Shown in pieces: positions 25,430 through 37,135 of a stretch of DNA of 64,000 bases. A program made the position numbers and the translations under genes. The stretch's first letter is position 1. Each line of letters begins with the position of its first letter. The stretch is taken from NCBI GenBank assembly GCA_019722365.1, contig JADFUC010001028.1, positions 372,001-436,000 on the forward strand, written 5' to 3'. Origin of the DNA: Lithospermum erythrorhizon (lineage: Eukaryota; Streptophyta; Magnoliopsida; Boraginales; Boraginaceae). Below the pieces are notes generated by a model. The model was given only the letters and a program-made list of their open reading frames with translations. It did not search any database and was not told where the DNA came from.

Positions 25430-26715
25430 AAAAAAAAATTAGTTGGAGAAGAATTTACCATGACTATCACTTAGAGAACTTAACTGTTTAAAAATGTGTC
25501 TTTAGTTTTAGAAGGATGATGAATTAGGTAGGACTAAAACATTAGAAAGTACCGACACACTTTACTCATTGGTATAATAGTTTAGCATAGATATCGATAC
25601 ATCTTAAATAAATTAATGTAGCCATGCATTTCAGCATTATAGATAAATATCTGTAGCATAATATCTCATAAATGTGGGAGTTAAATGGAATTGACCCCGG
25701 CCTCGCCATGATTATTAATGATTAGCAGAGACGAATATGTGATACCGTCTAAGGCATAACTTTCGCCAAAGCGTGGTGATTACATTTTCGATTAAATTAA
25801 GCCGCTCTATAGGCAGTTAACTAAAGCCGTTTTCGAGTTGGGACCCGTTATTTTATTGTGTCCCTCTATAAGCACACAACAGTGTTAAAGTATGTAAAAT
25901 GACCATTTTCACGCTAAGTGAAAGCTTCGCTCCAAGCACTATATACTTAAAAATAGGGGAATTAAAATAGTAATTTAACTCATGTTTTTTCACTATTTGG
26001 GTGGTGGTGTTATTTTGTACCCATCACTATTTGTATTTTTTTAGCCCATGCTGTTAACTTCTTATCTACAATTCCGCATAATTGATAAAAATAAAATATT
26101 TACTCAATCAAATTATCAAATAAATACTCCGTAAAATATTCTCCCAATTTTTCATTTCAATCCTATCTCAATTTTGACTCTAGAAGCCCTAAAAACACTA
26201 GAAATTTTCATTTTTCAATTCGTATAAATTGTTATCAATCGATTAAATTAGCTAACAATAAGCTATCAGAAGCTGAAATTTATCGCTTTATTAAATAATT
26301 TTATTTATCTGAATCGATTTATTTTTTTGTGTTATTAAAAGTTTATTGTAATATATTCTTATCGGAAAATTTCTCAATTTATTTGTCACGTAAACGTTGT
26401 TGTTATGGGTTTTGATGCTTGATACTTGTATTTGTTCGTTTTTTTATTCAATTTTTAGTTTTTAGTTTTATGAATTTGTTGGATTTAGTTTCAATTTTCA
26501 ATTTTTAGTTGTAGATATTTGTTTGGCTTCAATTTCTTTGCTTGTAGTTCTAGAAATTTGCTCGATTTGGGTAAAATTTTAGTTTGTAGTTCTAGAAATT
26601 TGCTTGGTTTGTTTTTGATTTTTAGTTAGTTCCAGAAAGTTGTTATCTTTGGTTTGAATAGTTCTGGAATTTTTTTTTTCGATTTGGGTTTTATTTTTAG
26701 TTTGTAGTTGTAGAA
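25430..26715. other. Intergenic and 5' leader of the next gene
   Basis: 25680-25930 is a GC-richer, repeat-like patch without a recognisable domain. 26100-26700 is AT-rich with repeated variants of tttttagtttgtagttctagaaatttg (several copies in 26450-26715), probably the leader region of the gene starting at 26716. Confidence 0.5.
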
Positions 26716-29700
26716 ATGGTTTCCTTGGAGGGGTCGTTTGATGCGTGGGAGGAAGTTCAACGGCATGGTCATGATTTAGCGGGTAGGTTATCGGAGGGTT
26801 TTAGTGGATTAATCCAATCGACTCAGATACACCCGCCTTCGTTTCATTGGCCAGCCCCGCCAAAAACGAGTTTCTTTGAGATGGATTTCCCTGCCCCTAA
26901 TTTTGTCAAGGCGGATTTCTTGCCTGTAATAGACAAGTCTGGATTAAATGGGGTTTTTGATATAGGCAATAGGATTATGGATTTCCCTGCCCCCAATTTC
27001 GTCAAGGCGGATTTCTTGCCTATAATAGATAAGTCTGGATTAAATGGGGTTTTTGATATAGGAAATAGGATTGGTCAGGCTGGGGCGGATTTAGGTGCCA
27101 GTTTGAATGGTGTGGTTCAGCAGTTTCTTAGGAGATTGCCGGGGCCATTTAAACAGGATGAGAGTTCAGGGAGTGTGGATAGTGGTACCCATAGGAATGA
27201 AATGAGTTTAGCTATATGGAAGGATTTGGGAACATTGGCTGAGAGACTTCGGGATTATGGGTATACTGATACAGACATGGGTAAGGACCGGAACGATGAG
27301 GAGGAGATGTTTGGCGTAAAATTGAAGACACTGAAACATTTTGGAAAGGCATTGGTAAGGTTTCTATGACAGGCGATTGTGCCTTATTTTTTCATCTTTT
27401 TAAATAAGCCTTTTAATTCCGTAGTGCTGATACGAGTTACATATTTTTCTTGCACATGATTATTCACTCGACTTCAATAGCTCACGGGCATAAATTCTAT
27501 ACACCTTAACTTAACAAGGATTTCTACTGAATGGAGATGTTATGGCTGTATCTTGCGGGGAATTAGAGGGTATTATAAATTTTCATTTTGGATGGGATGG
27601 TTGAAATATCTGTTTTGTATTTGTTGCTACTACACTAGTTAGTTGATTATATTTTGTAAAACCTTGACACATGAAACTTTAATTTGCATACATTATTAGA
27701 ATATTTACGATTTGATCAAGATGACTTCCTCCACTCTTTATCTTCTTCTTATGACTGGATATCTTCATGTAGGGAACCATCAATGTGACATCTACATATA
27801 GTAGTAGGACGCAAAATGTCGAGAGCTCTTTGGTTGCAAGAGGAGACTTGTGGAGAGTAGAAACTTCAAATGAAAGATCTACCACTGGAAATGAGAATTC
27901 TTCTTTATTTCTACTACAGCTCGGACCAGTACTTTTTGTTCGCGATTCAACTCTTCTATTGCCTGTTCATTTGTCAAATAAGCACTTGCTTTGGTATGGG
28001 TATGATAGAAAGGTATGACTGTAATGTAAACTGCTCAACACATGGTGGCATTCTTGGCTAGGAAAATTCTAGTGTCTTAAATGTAAATGGTTTTTGTAGT
28101 CACAACATATTAGGATATTTGGGATTGATTGATGTTTTCCCCCTCCTAGACAATGATAGAGTCGGTATTTTTGTCATCTTCCGGAACAGACACACTGGGA
28201 ATACCATCTAAACGTTTAACTTTCATCTACTATTAATACAGTCACGTACGTGATGGAGTAAGATTACATTTATTTTCTGTATAATGCTGTCAAATTTAGT
28301 TGTTAGTAACTATTGTCAAAATAGTATTGCTCTTATTGGGCTTAAGCATCACAACAGGTTCCCAATTTTTGTCTTTGTGAAGTTCTGAGCCATTTGAAAA
28401 ATTATTTCAACAATTTGTCTTCTCGTTTTAGCTTCAAATTTAAAATTGGATTTTCATTTGCTGGAAGTTTATGTTTGTGTTTTTTCTTGCTCTTATTGAA
28501 GAACTAATAGTTTCATTCATATGATGGCAGAGTGGAATGCATTCGCTTTGTCCAGCCGTGTGGTCAAAGCATAGAAGGTGGCTGTTGATGTCAATGATCT
28601 GTATCAATCCTTTGGCATGTGTAAGTTTAAAGAGGTCTTTTCTGGTCTTCTGTAGCTTATTTCTCTTGATGATATGTTTGGATTTTTTTCTTTCTCAGAA
28701 ATAGTTAATTGCTGTGTTTGTGAACTTATGAATAGCATTCTTTCCTACTTAGGAATTTGTTCACAAGACATGACAACTTTGTCGAAACACAATGGATTCA
28801 TATTTTTCATGATATATTACATTGAATATTCTGTTTTGACCTTATAACATTTTTACCGATGATTTGGAATACTGCTATTTGTTTCTTTTATCAACTAACA
28901 CTAGAATTTGTTATCGGGTTTGGTAATTAATTTAGAATCTGAAGCAGCTAAACGTACATAAGGTTTGTTTGGTTTCTTCCATTCGACTTTCATGTTAAGC
29001 AAAAAAGGTCTAAAAATAGTTTCTTTGTTAGCTGGTGACAAAATTCTTCCACTGGAGTTACTGGATTGAGATGAAAGAACATACTATATTTTAATGCTAG
29101 ATTTTACTTCCACTTCTCTTTAACTGATATAGTATGACTATTATGATTATTTTCCCAAGATTATCTGACATTAGATTTCCGGTTCCATTTTCTCCTTTCT
29201 CAATTTCGGGTTCACTAAAAATTATGTTCCTCTTGTCTTTCAGTCTTTCATGGACTTGCAATTCCCAAATGGACAGATCACATATGTATCTGGAGAGGGA
29301 TTATCAACCAGTGCCTATTTTCCTGCCTTTGGGGGGTTGCTTCAAGTTCATGGTCAATATCCAGGAGAGATGAAATTTAGTTTCTCTTGCAAGGTGAGCT
29401 ATTGAGATGCGGCATCTTCCATGAACTTGCTTAATCCAGTTTTATGTTAAGAAGTGATTTACAGTGTAATTTATGTCCTTTGGAAGATATCATTGGTAAT
29501 CATTGCTGATCTTAATATTACTTCCTTATGCAGAATAAATGGGGCACGAGCGTAACACCAGTTGTGCAATGGCCTGACAAGTCATTTACGTTGGACTTAT
29601 CTCAGGCCCTAGCATGGAAGAGATCTGGCCTTATGGTGAGGCCGACCATCCAGATTGGGTAATAATCATCACATGTAAACTTCAGTTTAATATGTTAATT

Positions 29701-30548
29701 CTTTGCTTGGCTTAGCGAGAATGCTCCCTCGTACATTTGTTTTCTAGCATAAACTTCTTGTTATTTACAATTATATTTGTTGCCAACTACAGATGTTTGA
29801 ACTCATGATGCTGTTGTAACTTGTTCTCTTATGTAGTATGTAAAGCTCGTTGCATGCTTATCCAATGTATTTGTCTTTTTATCAACTTTTCAGCTTATCT
29901 CCAACTTTTGGTGGAAGTGATCCTGGTCTACGGGCCGAACTAACTCATTCTCTGAAAGAGGAAATCAATCTTATTTGTGGTTGTGCGCTCACAAGACATC
30001 CATCTGCATTTACAGCGGTCTCGGTAAGTTACTATTTCCTTGATTACGTCCATGCTCATGAAGTCTCATATCACAGAGTATGAAGTTGGTCTTGTCTATA
30101 GACATTTATTTGAAATATGTATTTTAACTTAAGGGTGTTTGCGCATTTAAATGATAATATATTTCCTGGTGAAACTAAATCTCTTTCACAAGGCTTGTAA
30201 GATTTGAAGTTTCAACTGTTGTTTTTTATCGATAAAAATTTACTGTCTCTAGCTTTTTACACGAAATATGATCTCAAATTTTGTTTTTCAATGGTTAAAA
30301 CTAACAATCTTTGTAATCGTAATTGACATTGACACACATAACCTTGATTTGAAACAAAATTATCATATATTAATAAAAATCGTTAAAAACTAATCCCACT
30401 AAAATTTTATCCCTTATTGCAGCTGGGCAGATCAAGATGGAATGGCAATGTGGGGAGTGCAGGGGTAGTTCTTAAATTTGAAACTCCGGTTGGCAACGTT
30501 GGAAATCCTTCCTTTTCAGTTCAGCTAAATGGTGGTTTTGAGTTGTAA
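26716..30548 (+). CDS. Conserved plant protein of unknown function, about 499 aa
   Basis: Seven exons with GT-AG introns: 26716-27354, 27773-28012, 28531-28620, 29244-29393, 29534-29658, 29894-30023 and 30423-30548. Phases join cleanly to give 499 residues. I recognise it as a conserved single-domain plant protein but know no established function or symbol. The N-terminus is soluble-looking (SFDAWEEVQRHGHDLAGRL, later GQAGADLGASLNG). The C-terminal two thirds consist of short alternating polar/hydrophobic stretches, for example SLFLLQLGPVLFVRDSTLLLP, LWYGYDRKSGMHSLCPAVWSKH, GEMKFSFSCKNKWG and VRPTIQIGLSPTFGGSDPGLRAELTHSL. These could be beta-strands of a membrane barrel, for example in a plastid outer envelope; that is inference only. 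No signal peptide or transmembrane helix is evident. The N-terminal exon has an in-frame 32-residue duplication (see 26881-27072). Confidence 0.9.
26881..27072 (+). repeat. In-frame 96-bp tandem duplication in exon 1
   Basis: Units 26881-26976 and 26977-27072 each encode 32 residues, from MDFPAPNFVKADFLP to FDIGNRI. They differ at five silent or conservative positions (one Val/Ile change). Without the second unit the protein would be 467 residues, so this looks like a recent lineage-specific expansion. Confidence 0.95.
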
Positions 30549-30621
30549 CATGTTTGTGCATACAGTAGTTAAATTATGGTTTTGAGTTGTAAACATGTTG
30601 TGCATGCAGTAACTGTATATA
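30534..30621 (+). repeat. 44-bp tandem duplication spanning the stop codon
   Basis: Units starting at 30534 and 30578 both begin ggttttgagttgtaa and include a TAA in the same context. The first provides the stop codon of the 499-residue protein and the second lies in the 3' UTR. Small indels separate the copies. Confidence 0.85.
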
Positions 30622-31590
30622 TTCGTCTACTTGTGTGTGAGATCCCTGTTATCTCCAAGTTCTAATTGTTCATAAATGAAAATAGAACTTGTGTTCTCTG
30701 AGTTGAAATTAGTGAAAGACATTATATCCAGCTGCCAATTCAGTATAAGCGCTGCATGCTTATCGAGCTATCTGAGTTGAGTTCGAACTTAATAAGCTAA
30801 TCCCCCTATTGATTGGATAATATTATACCTAACTCGAAATTGTTTAGACCGGGTTTTCAACTACTAAACATTTTGAATACATTTTAGCTTTCAAGAAAGT
30901 GTGGAAGAAACACTTACTACCTCCATTCCATAAGTAGATGCTTATGCATTTGTTAGTGGTGAGAATAATATACTACCACCTCGATATATGACTCAATTTA
31001 AGTGGGATTCTAATAGGTTTAACTAATACGTACTAATTAATTTTAATTCAGATTCTGATAGATTTAACTTTTAAAATAATTGTAAGAATTATGAATAAAA
31101 TAACCATTATTTACTCAATCACTAATATATTATCTTGAGACGACAAAAAATATAGATTAGTAATTTTGAAATTTGAATGAGATAAATTTAAATATGAAAG
31201 CTTATTACATGGATTTCCATAATAAAGTTTAGCTAATAATTGCAAGCAATAATAACACTTTGCAATTATAAAGAAGAGTGCTTCTGTAAAGCCATTCAAT
31301 AAAACAGAAGATTAAGGTATCGTTAACCTAATATGAGGTGTCAAAATCAACATACGGAGTAATATTTAAAAAAAAAATCTTATAAATTTAAATTATGATT
31401 TGCATTTCACCTCACATGGTCTTATGGGAACAAATTTTTTTAATTACTTAATGATAGCAAGAACTCTTATCATTTATAGCAAGATAGGAAATGGACTTTA
31501 TTAAACAAGTTCTTGTAAAATATGTCTATTCCTATTTCCTAACAAAAAATTCCAAAAATATCGAAAGTGCCTTTTTTAGCATGCGTTTCT
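30622..31590. other. Intergenic between the unknown gene and TBL-A
   Basis: AT-rich. Contains the 3' UTR of the upstream gene and the promoter of the first TBL gene. No gene seen. Confidence 0.5.
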
Positions 31591-31591
31591 A

Positions 31592-31600
31592 GCTATATAT
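31592..31600 (+). promoter_or_regulatory. Candidate TATA box of TBL-A
   Basis: GCTATATAT, followed by a CT-rich initiator region, lies about 90 bases before the start codon at 31688. The leader contains a short upstream ORF starting at 31659 (MNKSYWSH), which could dampen translation. Confidence 0.5.
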
Positions 31601-31687
31601 CTCCCTCTTCTTCCTCAACCAAGAGATTGAATTTCAAGATTTCTCTCTCAAGAAATCAATGAATAAAAGTTATTGGTCACATTAAAT

Positions 31688-34600
31688 ATGTTGCATTCTT
31701 CTGTGATTCCATTCATTGCTCTGTTTCTTGTTGTTATTCTTCATTTACTTGAGCAAGCAAATACAGAAAAGTGTGATTACTTCACAGGAAATTGGATTTA
31801 TGAAACATCTTCAAAAAGTCCTTTTTATGACTCCAAACTGTGTCCTTTTATTGGGAAAGAATTTAGCTGTGAAAAGAATGGCCGACCTGACCAGAGGTAC
31901 CATAACTACAGATGGCAACCCACCTCCTGCAATTTATCAAGGTTCACCATTTTCATTCTGTAATTTCTTTTTTAATTTAGAATATTGTTAAGTATGGTAT
32001 TTGTATTTCAACAACATATTTTATTTATTGTTTTCTAATGTAATGTTTTTTTACATCATAATCTAACTCATAACCTTCTTTTATTGATTATGGATTTTTA
32101 TGTAAAATACTACGAGTACATATTCTTAACAATCGTGTAAATGGCTAGGATGACGAGTAACATTTTATCCCTTAAGTTTGTGCCACACTGAACTTTCACC
32201 TCTTTGTCACTATGCTTTATATACAAAAACTGACATATTTGTTTGTATTTGTCTATATAGTCTATGGTCCCTGCATGTGAACCCGGATGGTAGATATTGA
32301 AATCTTAATTTGTGAGTTTTTTTTTTTTTGGTTCTGTATCAGATTTAATGGGCATGATTTGTTGGAGAAACTAAGAGGGAAAAGTGTGATGTTTGTTGGG
32401 GATTCACTAAGTAGAAACCAGTGGACATCACTTGTTTGCCTGCTTTACAATTCAGAGCCTCAACCTAAATATAAATTCACAAGAGGAAGTGATGATCTCA
32501 CAATGTTGACATTCACGGTATGTTAATTTCAACTGCAAGATCATCTATGAGTTATGAACAACCTTAATCTTGGTCTTAATATGAAACATCATGTGCATGG
32601 GTTAACCTTAATATTAGGTTAGCTATTAAAACAATGCATGTGAAAACAATAATAATAATGCATGTGAATTGTGGAGGGGTCCAACATTTGGACTTTCGTA
32701 TTTACAAGACACCTCACTAATTACGTACTTAAGTATTTTAGTGGAAGGTATGTTGCAACTTGCAACAACACATGGGAACAACTGTATTGTTAACAAGAGT
32801 AATTAAGGCTTGATATTGATGAGGTATCGTCACAATTTTCTTCATACGCAATATTACTTCACATAGTACGATTAGATGAACACTTTAACACCAAACTTAT
32901 TGATATTAGCCTTTTGCAAAGCGAGTTTAATTAAGTAAAAACTAATCCCACTAAAATTTGTTTTACTTACTTACAATCTCACTTCATTCTATATATATTA
33001 CCTCTAATTATACTTTGAATACTCTAGCGACTTTTCTTTTAGTGTGATGTTCTACATACCTTCACAATATTATTAAACCAAATCAAATATTGAATCTCTT
33101 TTAGGAAATTCATCAACCCAAAATTGCAAGTTAAAAATATTTTATCACTAGCAAGGCATGACCATACATTTGTCTTTTTTTTCCTAATGCATTCATCCTG
33201 CATCTTTCAAAATGTTTCATTTAATGAATGATCGTCAATAAATGAAATTTTTTTATTCTCATTTATTTTTTGGTGAATGCACTAATAATAACCCCAATAT
33301 AATAATGTTAGAAGGGTTTTTTTTTAAAGGAACCGATTATTCCTCTAACACCTTAGTTCCTCCAAAGAAACAATTATGATAATTTATTTGAATAATTTGG
33401 AAGAATACCCTTTCTTGATTCAATGGAAGTTCAAAACGATATCTCCAAACTAAATAGACCACAACTTTTGACAGGAGTATGATGTTAAAGTGATGCTGAA
33501 CCGGAATCAATATTTGGTTGACTTGGTGAATGAAACCAATGGTAGAATTCTAAAGCTAGATTCCATTGAGATTAGTGGTAAGCCATGGAAAGGAATTGAC
33601 ATGCTCATTTTCAACACATGGCATTGGTGGTACCGAAAAGGATCTGGCCAACCGTAAGTATATAGTAATTCAATTCATGCACTATGAATTTACCATTAAA
33701 CACTTGACAAAATTCTATTGGATTAGATGGGATTACATTGAAGTGAGCAATGAGTTATACAAAGACATGGATCGGATGGTGGCTTTTGAGAAAGCACTAA
33801 ATACATGGGCGGCTTGGATAGATAACAACATTCATCCATCCACATCCATCGTTTTCTTTCAAGGCATTTCTCCCACTCATTACAAGTAAGTATCGATCTA
33901 CTAAACTTTTTCTAACACATACACACACCCCTTCATAGATGTTAAGTTAATTTATTTTATTACTCTAGAATGAAAATGATTTTTTTGACGTTTTCGTATA
34001 TCGAGATGAAACTTTGATTATTAATTACTAACTAGTCATTATTTTAATAAATATAAAATTTATATCATTACATTCAGCTTTGAAAATATATTTTTTATTG
34101 ATGTAAAAGCAGTTACAAGTATGAGCTATCACTATTCAAAGATAGTTAAGCTAAATCCCCAATCTATACAAATACTCCAATTATTCTTGTTTCTATTTAT
34201 GCCTTTCCAGCTATTAACACGACTATGTATGACACTAACACATCTAGTTGCAACCTGGCCTGCTTCCAATTCAGTTTCTTCAAAAATCCGTTCATTCCTT
34301 GCTATCCAAATATGGTATATTGCAGCTGCTTAATCGTCGCAATTTGCTTTTAAAGCCCTTTCCCATGCCACAGTTCATGATTCAACTAGCCTCATCAGCC
34401 CAGCATTTGGGTTCATGATACTTCTTCAAATAGAGGAGCAATTTCCTCCATACTGAGCATTGACAAGCAAAAAAAATATTCCTACTCATGGTAAAAAAAC
34501 ACAGGTGTCATCAGGCACTACATTCCACCTTTTCAATCTCTTTTTGGTAGGTAATCTGTCCAAACACACCAACCATTCAATGAAGCCAAATTTTTGGTAC

Positions 34601-35626
34601 CTTGAACCAAACCAATTTCCAGTTTCCAAATATGACAACTTAAGAACATGTTGCCCCAACTATTGATTGTCTTCCTGATTTGCTCAATGAGAACTCTACG
34701 ATCTTGTGCTTTGATCTGTTTTGCCGTGAGTGGAATACCAAGATACCTGATTGGCAGTCTAGTTGTGGGAATGCCAATTATGTTGCTAAGTCTCTCTACT
34801 TCCTGGTTTGACACGCCTGCAAAATAGCTTGTACTTTATGAAAGAAAAATAATTTCATAATATTATTTTTTTTATAATTTTTGACCATATAATTTAAGAA
34901 TAATTGAAAGTCAAAGTTCAATCGTATATTTTTAGAGTAAGTACTATAAATAAAGTAGAATAAATGCTACAAATAAAGTAGAAAATGTCTTCAACGAGAG
35001 TAGAACCAAGACCTTCTTGTAAAAGCTTGAGTCAAATCCTATCAGACAATTGAGTCATCCACTAAAAATGAAATAATTGAGGTTGAATATCTAGTGATGT
35101 GAATTTTTTTTTATATAAACTTAAAGTCAAATGATGGGTGTGTTCCTACAAAGTTGACTTTACCAATAAAAAATCACTCAATAGGCCCGGATTGATACTT
35201 TTTATTTGGGAAACAAATATGATAGGATGGACTTTTTTATAACTAAATTATCCTTAATTATTTTTCCTTTTTCCTTTGTTTATTTATTTTTATGTTCGGC
35301 TTTGTTATTTAATGAGAAATAAACATATATACAGTGGAACAGAATGGGATGAAGTAGGAGGTACATGTATGGGAGAGACAGAGCCAATAGAGGGCTCAAC
35401 ATACCCTGGAGGCTCTCCTCTTGCATTAAAAGTGTTGAAGAAAGTCTTGAGCACAGTTGAAAATATGGTGACCCTTTTAGATATTACAAATCTTTCTCAA
35501 TTACGCAAAGATGGACATCCATCTATTTATGGAATCAATGGAAAATCAGTAATGGATTGCACCCATTGGTGTCTTTCTGGTGTTCCTGATGCTTGGAACC
35601 AAATACTTTACAATCTTCTTGTTTAA
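31688..35626 (+). CDS. Trichome birefringence-like protein A (TBL, PC-esterase family)
   Basis: A TBL/PMR5 family protein, probably a Golgi polysaccharide O-acetyltransferase acting on wall polymers (xylan, mannan, xyloglucan or pectin; substrate not predictable here). Five exons, 31688-31941, 32343-32517, 33475-33653, 33727-33885 and 35335-35626, all with GT-AG ends and consistent phases, give 352 residues. An N-terminal hydrophobic signal anchor ([16 protein letters not shown]) precedes the PMR5N domain: [28 protein letters not shown] and [13 protein letters not shown]. The catalytic GDS motif is at 104-106 ([11 protein letters not shown]) and the C-terminal DxxH at 330-333 (DCTHWCL). Other family blocks are IFNTWHWW and GTEWDE. 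Residues resemble the TBL37-43 clade. The first in-frame ATG is taken as the start. A LINE fragment sits antisense in intron 4. It forms a tandem pair with the gene at 40389. Looks functional. Confidence 0.95.
34110..34815 (-). mobile_element. 5'-truncated LINE fragment in intron 4 of TBL-A
   Basis: Read on the minus strand, 34814 down to about 34540 gives the C-terminal part of a LINE reverse transcriptase ([13 protein letters not shown], then [10 protein letters not shown]). About 34340-34200 gives the terminal zinc-ribbon end ([15 protein letters not shown]). Stops and small deletions show it is dead. It lies antisense to the host gene and only in its intron, so host splicing need not be affected. 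It belongs to a different LINE subfamily from the 4.8-10 kb copy, judging by its residues. Confidence 0.85.
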
Positions 35627-35639
35627 AAACATTTTTTGG

Positions 35640-36360
35640 GGTAAGTTTGTATAATATAAAGATTACCTGGTGATATAATACAATCGAATTCATTTATAAG
35701 TTGAAACACTCTATCAATATTAGATGTTTTAATAATTTACAATATTTTAATTGTCGAAAAACATGCAAGTCTTGGGATTTTTTGAATTTAAATGGCAATG
35801 TATGGGATTTATAGCATTTATACTATCTATAAAAAAAAAAGTTGAAATACCCAAAGTGGGATTGAAATAACAAACTTGGGGTGGCTTGGACTCATTGTTG
35901 GAAGAAAAAAATTGTGATGGTTTCCTTCTGTATAAATTGCTTTATTTCTTTAAGAGTTGAGATGAGATTGATGTAGACTTCCATGAGAAGACTTTAACTA
36001 ATGGAATGAGCTTTCTTTGGCTTCAAGACAAATATATCTCGTCCATGACGTCTTTGGTAGGATACTTGGTGATAAAAAATCAAAATAACTTGTCTCATTA
36101 ATTAGACCATCGACATGATTTATGAAAATTACATGTTTCCAATGCAAAGCCCGGCGAAATATGTAAACTTTTAGTAGCGAATATCGGCTTCTTGATTTTA
36201 TAATCTTAATAGACAAACGAATTGGCTAACAACTTATTTGATGAACTCTCGAATTGGATTCGTTGATTGATTTGAGTAATATGTGATTTTTATCTTATTT
36301 CTAAACATGTAATGTGTCTCCATGAATCCTCCAATAATGTTCAGTAGATATTTATAAGTA
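35640..36360. other. 3' flank of TBL-A
   Basis: AT-rich. Holds the 3' UTR of the first TBL gene. No gene seen. Confidence 0.5.
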
Positions 36361-36445
36361 ACGTTTAAGCGTGGTCCAGTTGGTTTAAGGACTCGGAGCT
36401 AGGTATGCTTGAGTTAGCCGCGTGGGTTCGATCCTCGGCAGTATC
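36361..36445 (+). mobile_element. tRNA-derived SINE head
   Basis: A pol III internal promoter: A box TGGTCCAGTTGG at about 36373-36384 and B box GGGTTCGATCC at about 36424-36434, with spacing right for a tRNA-derived SINE. The anticodon-arm equivalent does not fold like a true tRNA and there is no proper acceptor stem, so a SINE fits better than a tRNA gene. A second B-box-like GGGTTCAGACG occurs near 36580. The 3' end is not defined. Confidence 0.65.
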
Positions 36446-36873
36446 AATTTATTGACATTTGATCAAAGACAACCTGGTGAAATAAATGAACTGAATACTG
36501 AAACACTGCTTATCATGTGATTGAACAGATTTGTTTTCTTTTTAAGTCGTCAGATAATTGAGTCTTGCTCATTGGTCCTGGGTTCAGACGTTACGGTAAG
36601 AATGAAAAGTACACTTCTTTCTTAGCATAATAATTGGTAAAATTGGAGATGCAATTTATAGTTGAGTTTTGTAAAATAACAAGAATGCAGGAAATACAGG
36701 GGAATTTACACATATGTTTTCCAATGTGTATTGTTCATTTGTAGCTCGGGACTCGGGTGTTTGAATAATGTCATATTCATTTAGTTTTTATCATAAACAA
36801 TATTTTTTATGTTACTTTTTATTCAGTTAACATTTTACTATTTTCTTATATGTATATATTTATATAGTGTCAT

Positions 36874-37135
36874 AAAAAATTAAATTTCATATGTAGCAAA
36901 TACCCCTAGCATATCATCAGCATAAATGACTTTGCTGTGAAAAATATGAAGGATATTTTAATAAAAATCAATCTTTTTCATAAGTGAAAAGCAAATGATA
37001 TTAGGATTTAAGTAAAAAATTAAATTTGATATGTGGCAAATATCCTTAGCATATCATCAACATATATGAATTCGATGTGAAAAATATGAAGGATAATAAA
37101 AATTAGTGAAAAGCAAATATTAGAATTAAAGAAAT
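36874..37135. repeat. Imperfect 140-bp tandem duplication
   Basis: aaaaaattaaattt starts at 36874 and again at 37014. Both units continue through the tatgtagcaaa/tatgtggcaaa and gcatatcatcancat words to gaaaaatatgaaggat. The second unit has an internal deletion. AT-rich intergenic DNA. Confidence 0.8.

Noticed and set aside
36361..36445. Functional tRNA gene
   Set aside because: A and B boxes are present but no cloverleaf with paired acceptor and anticodon arms can be drawn.
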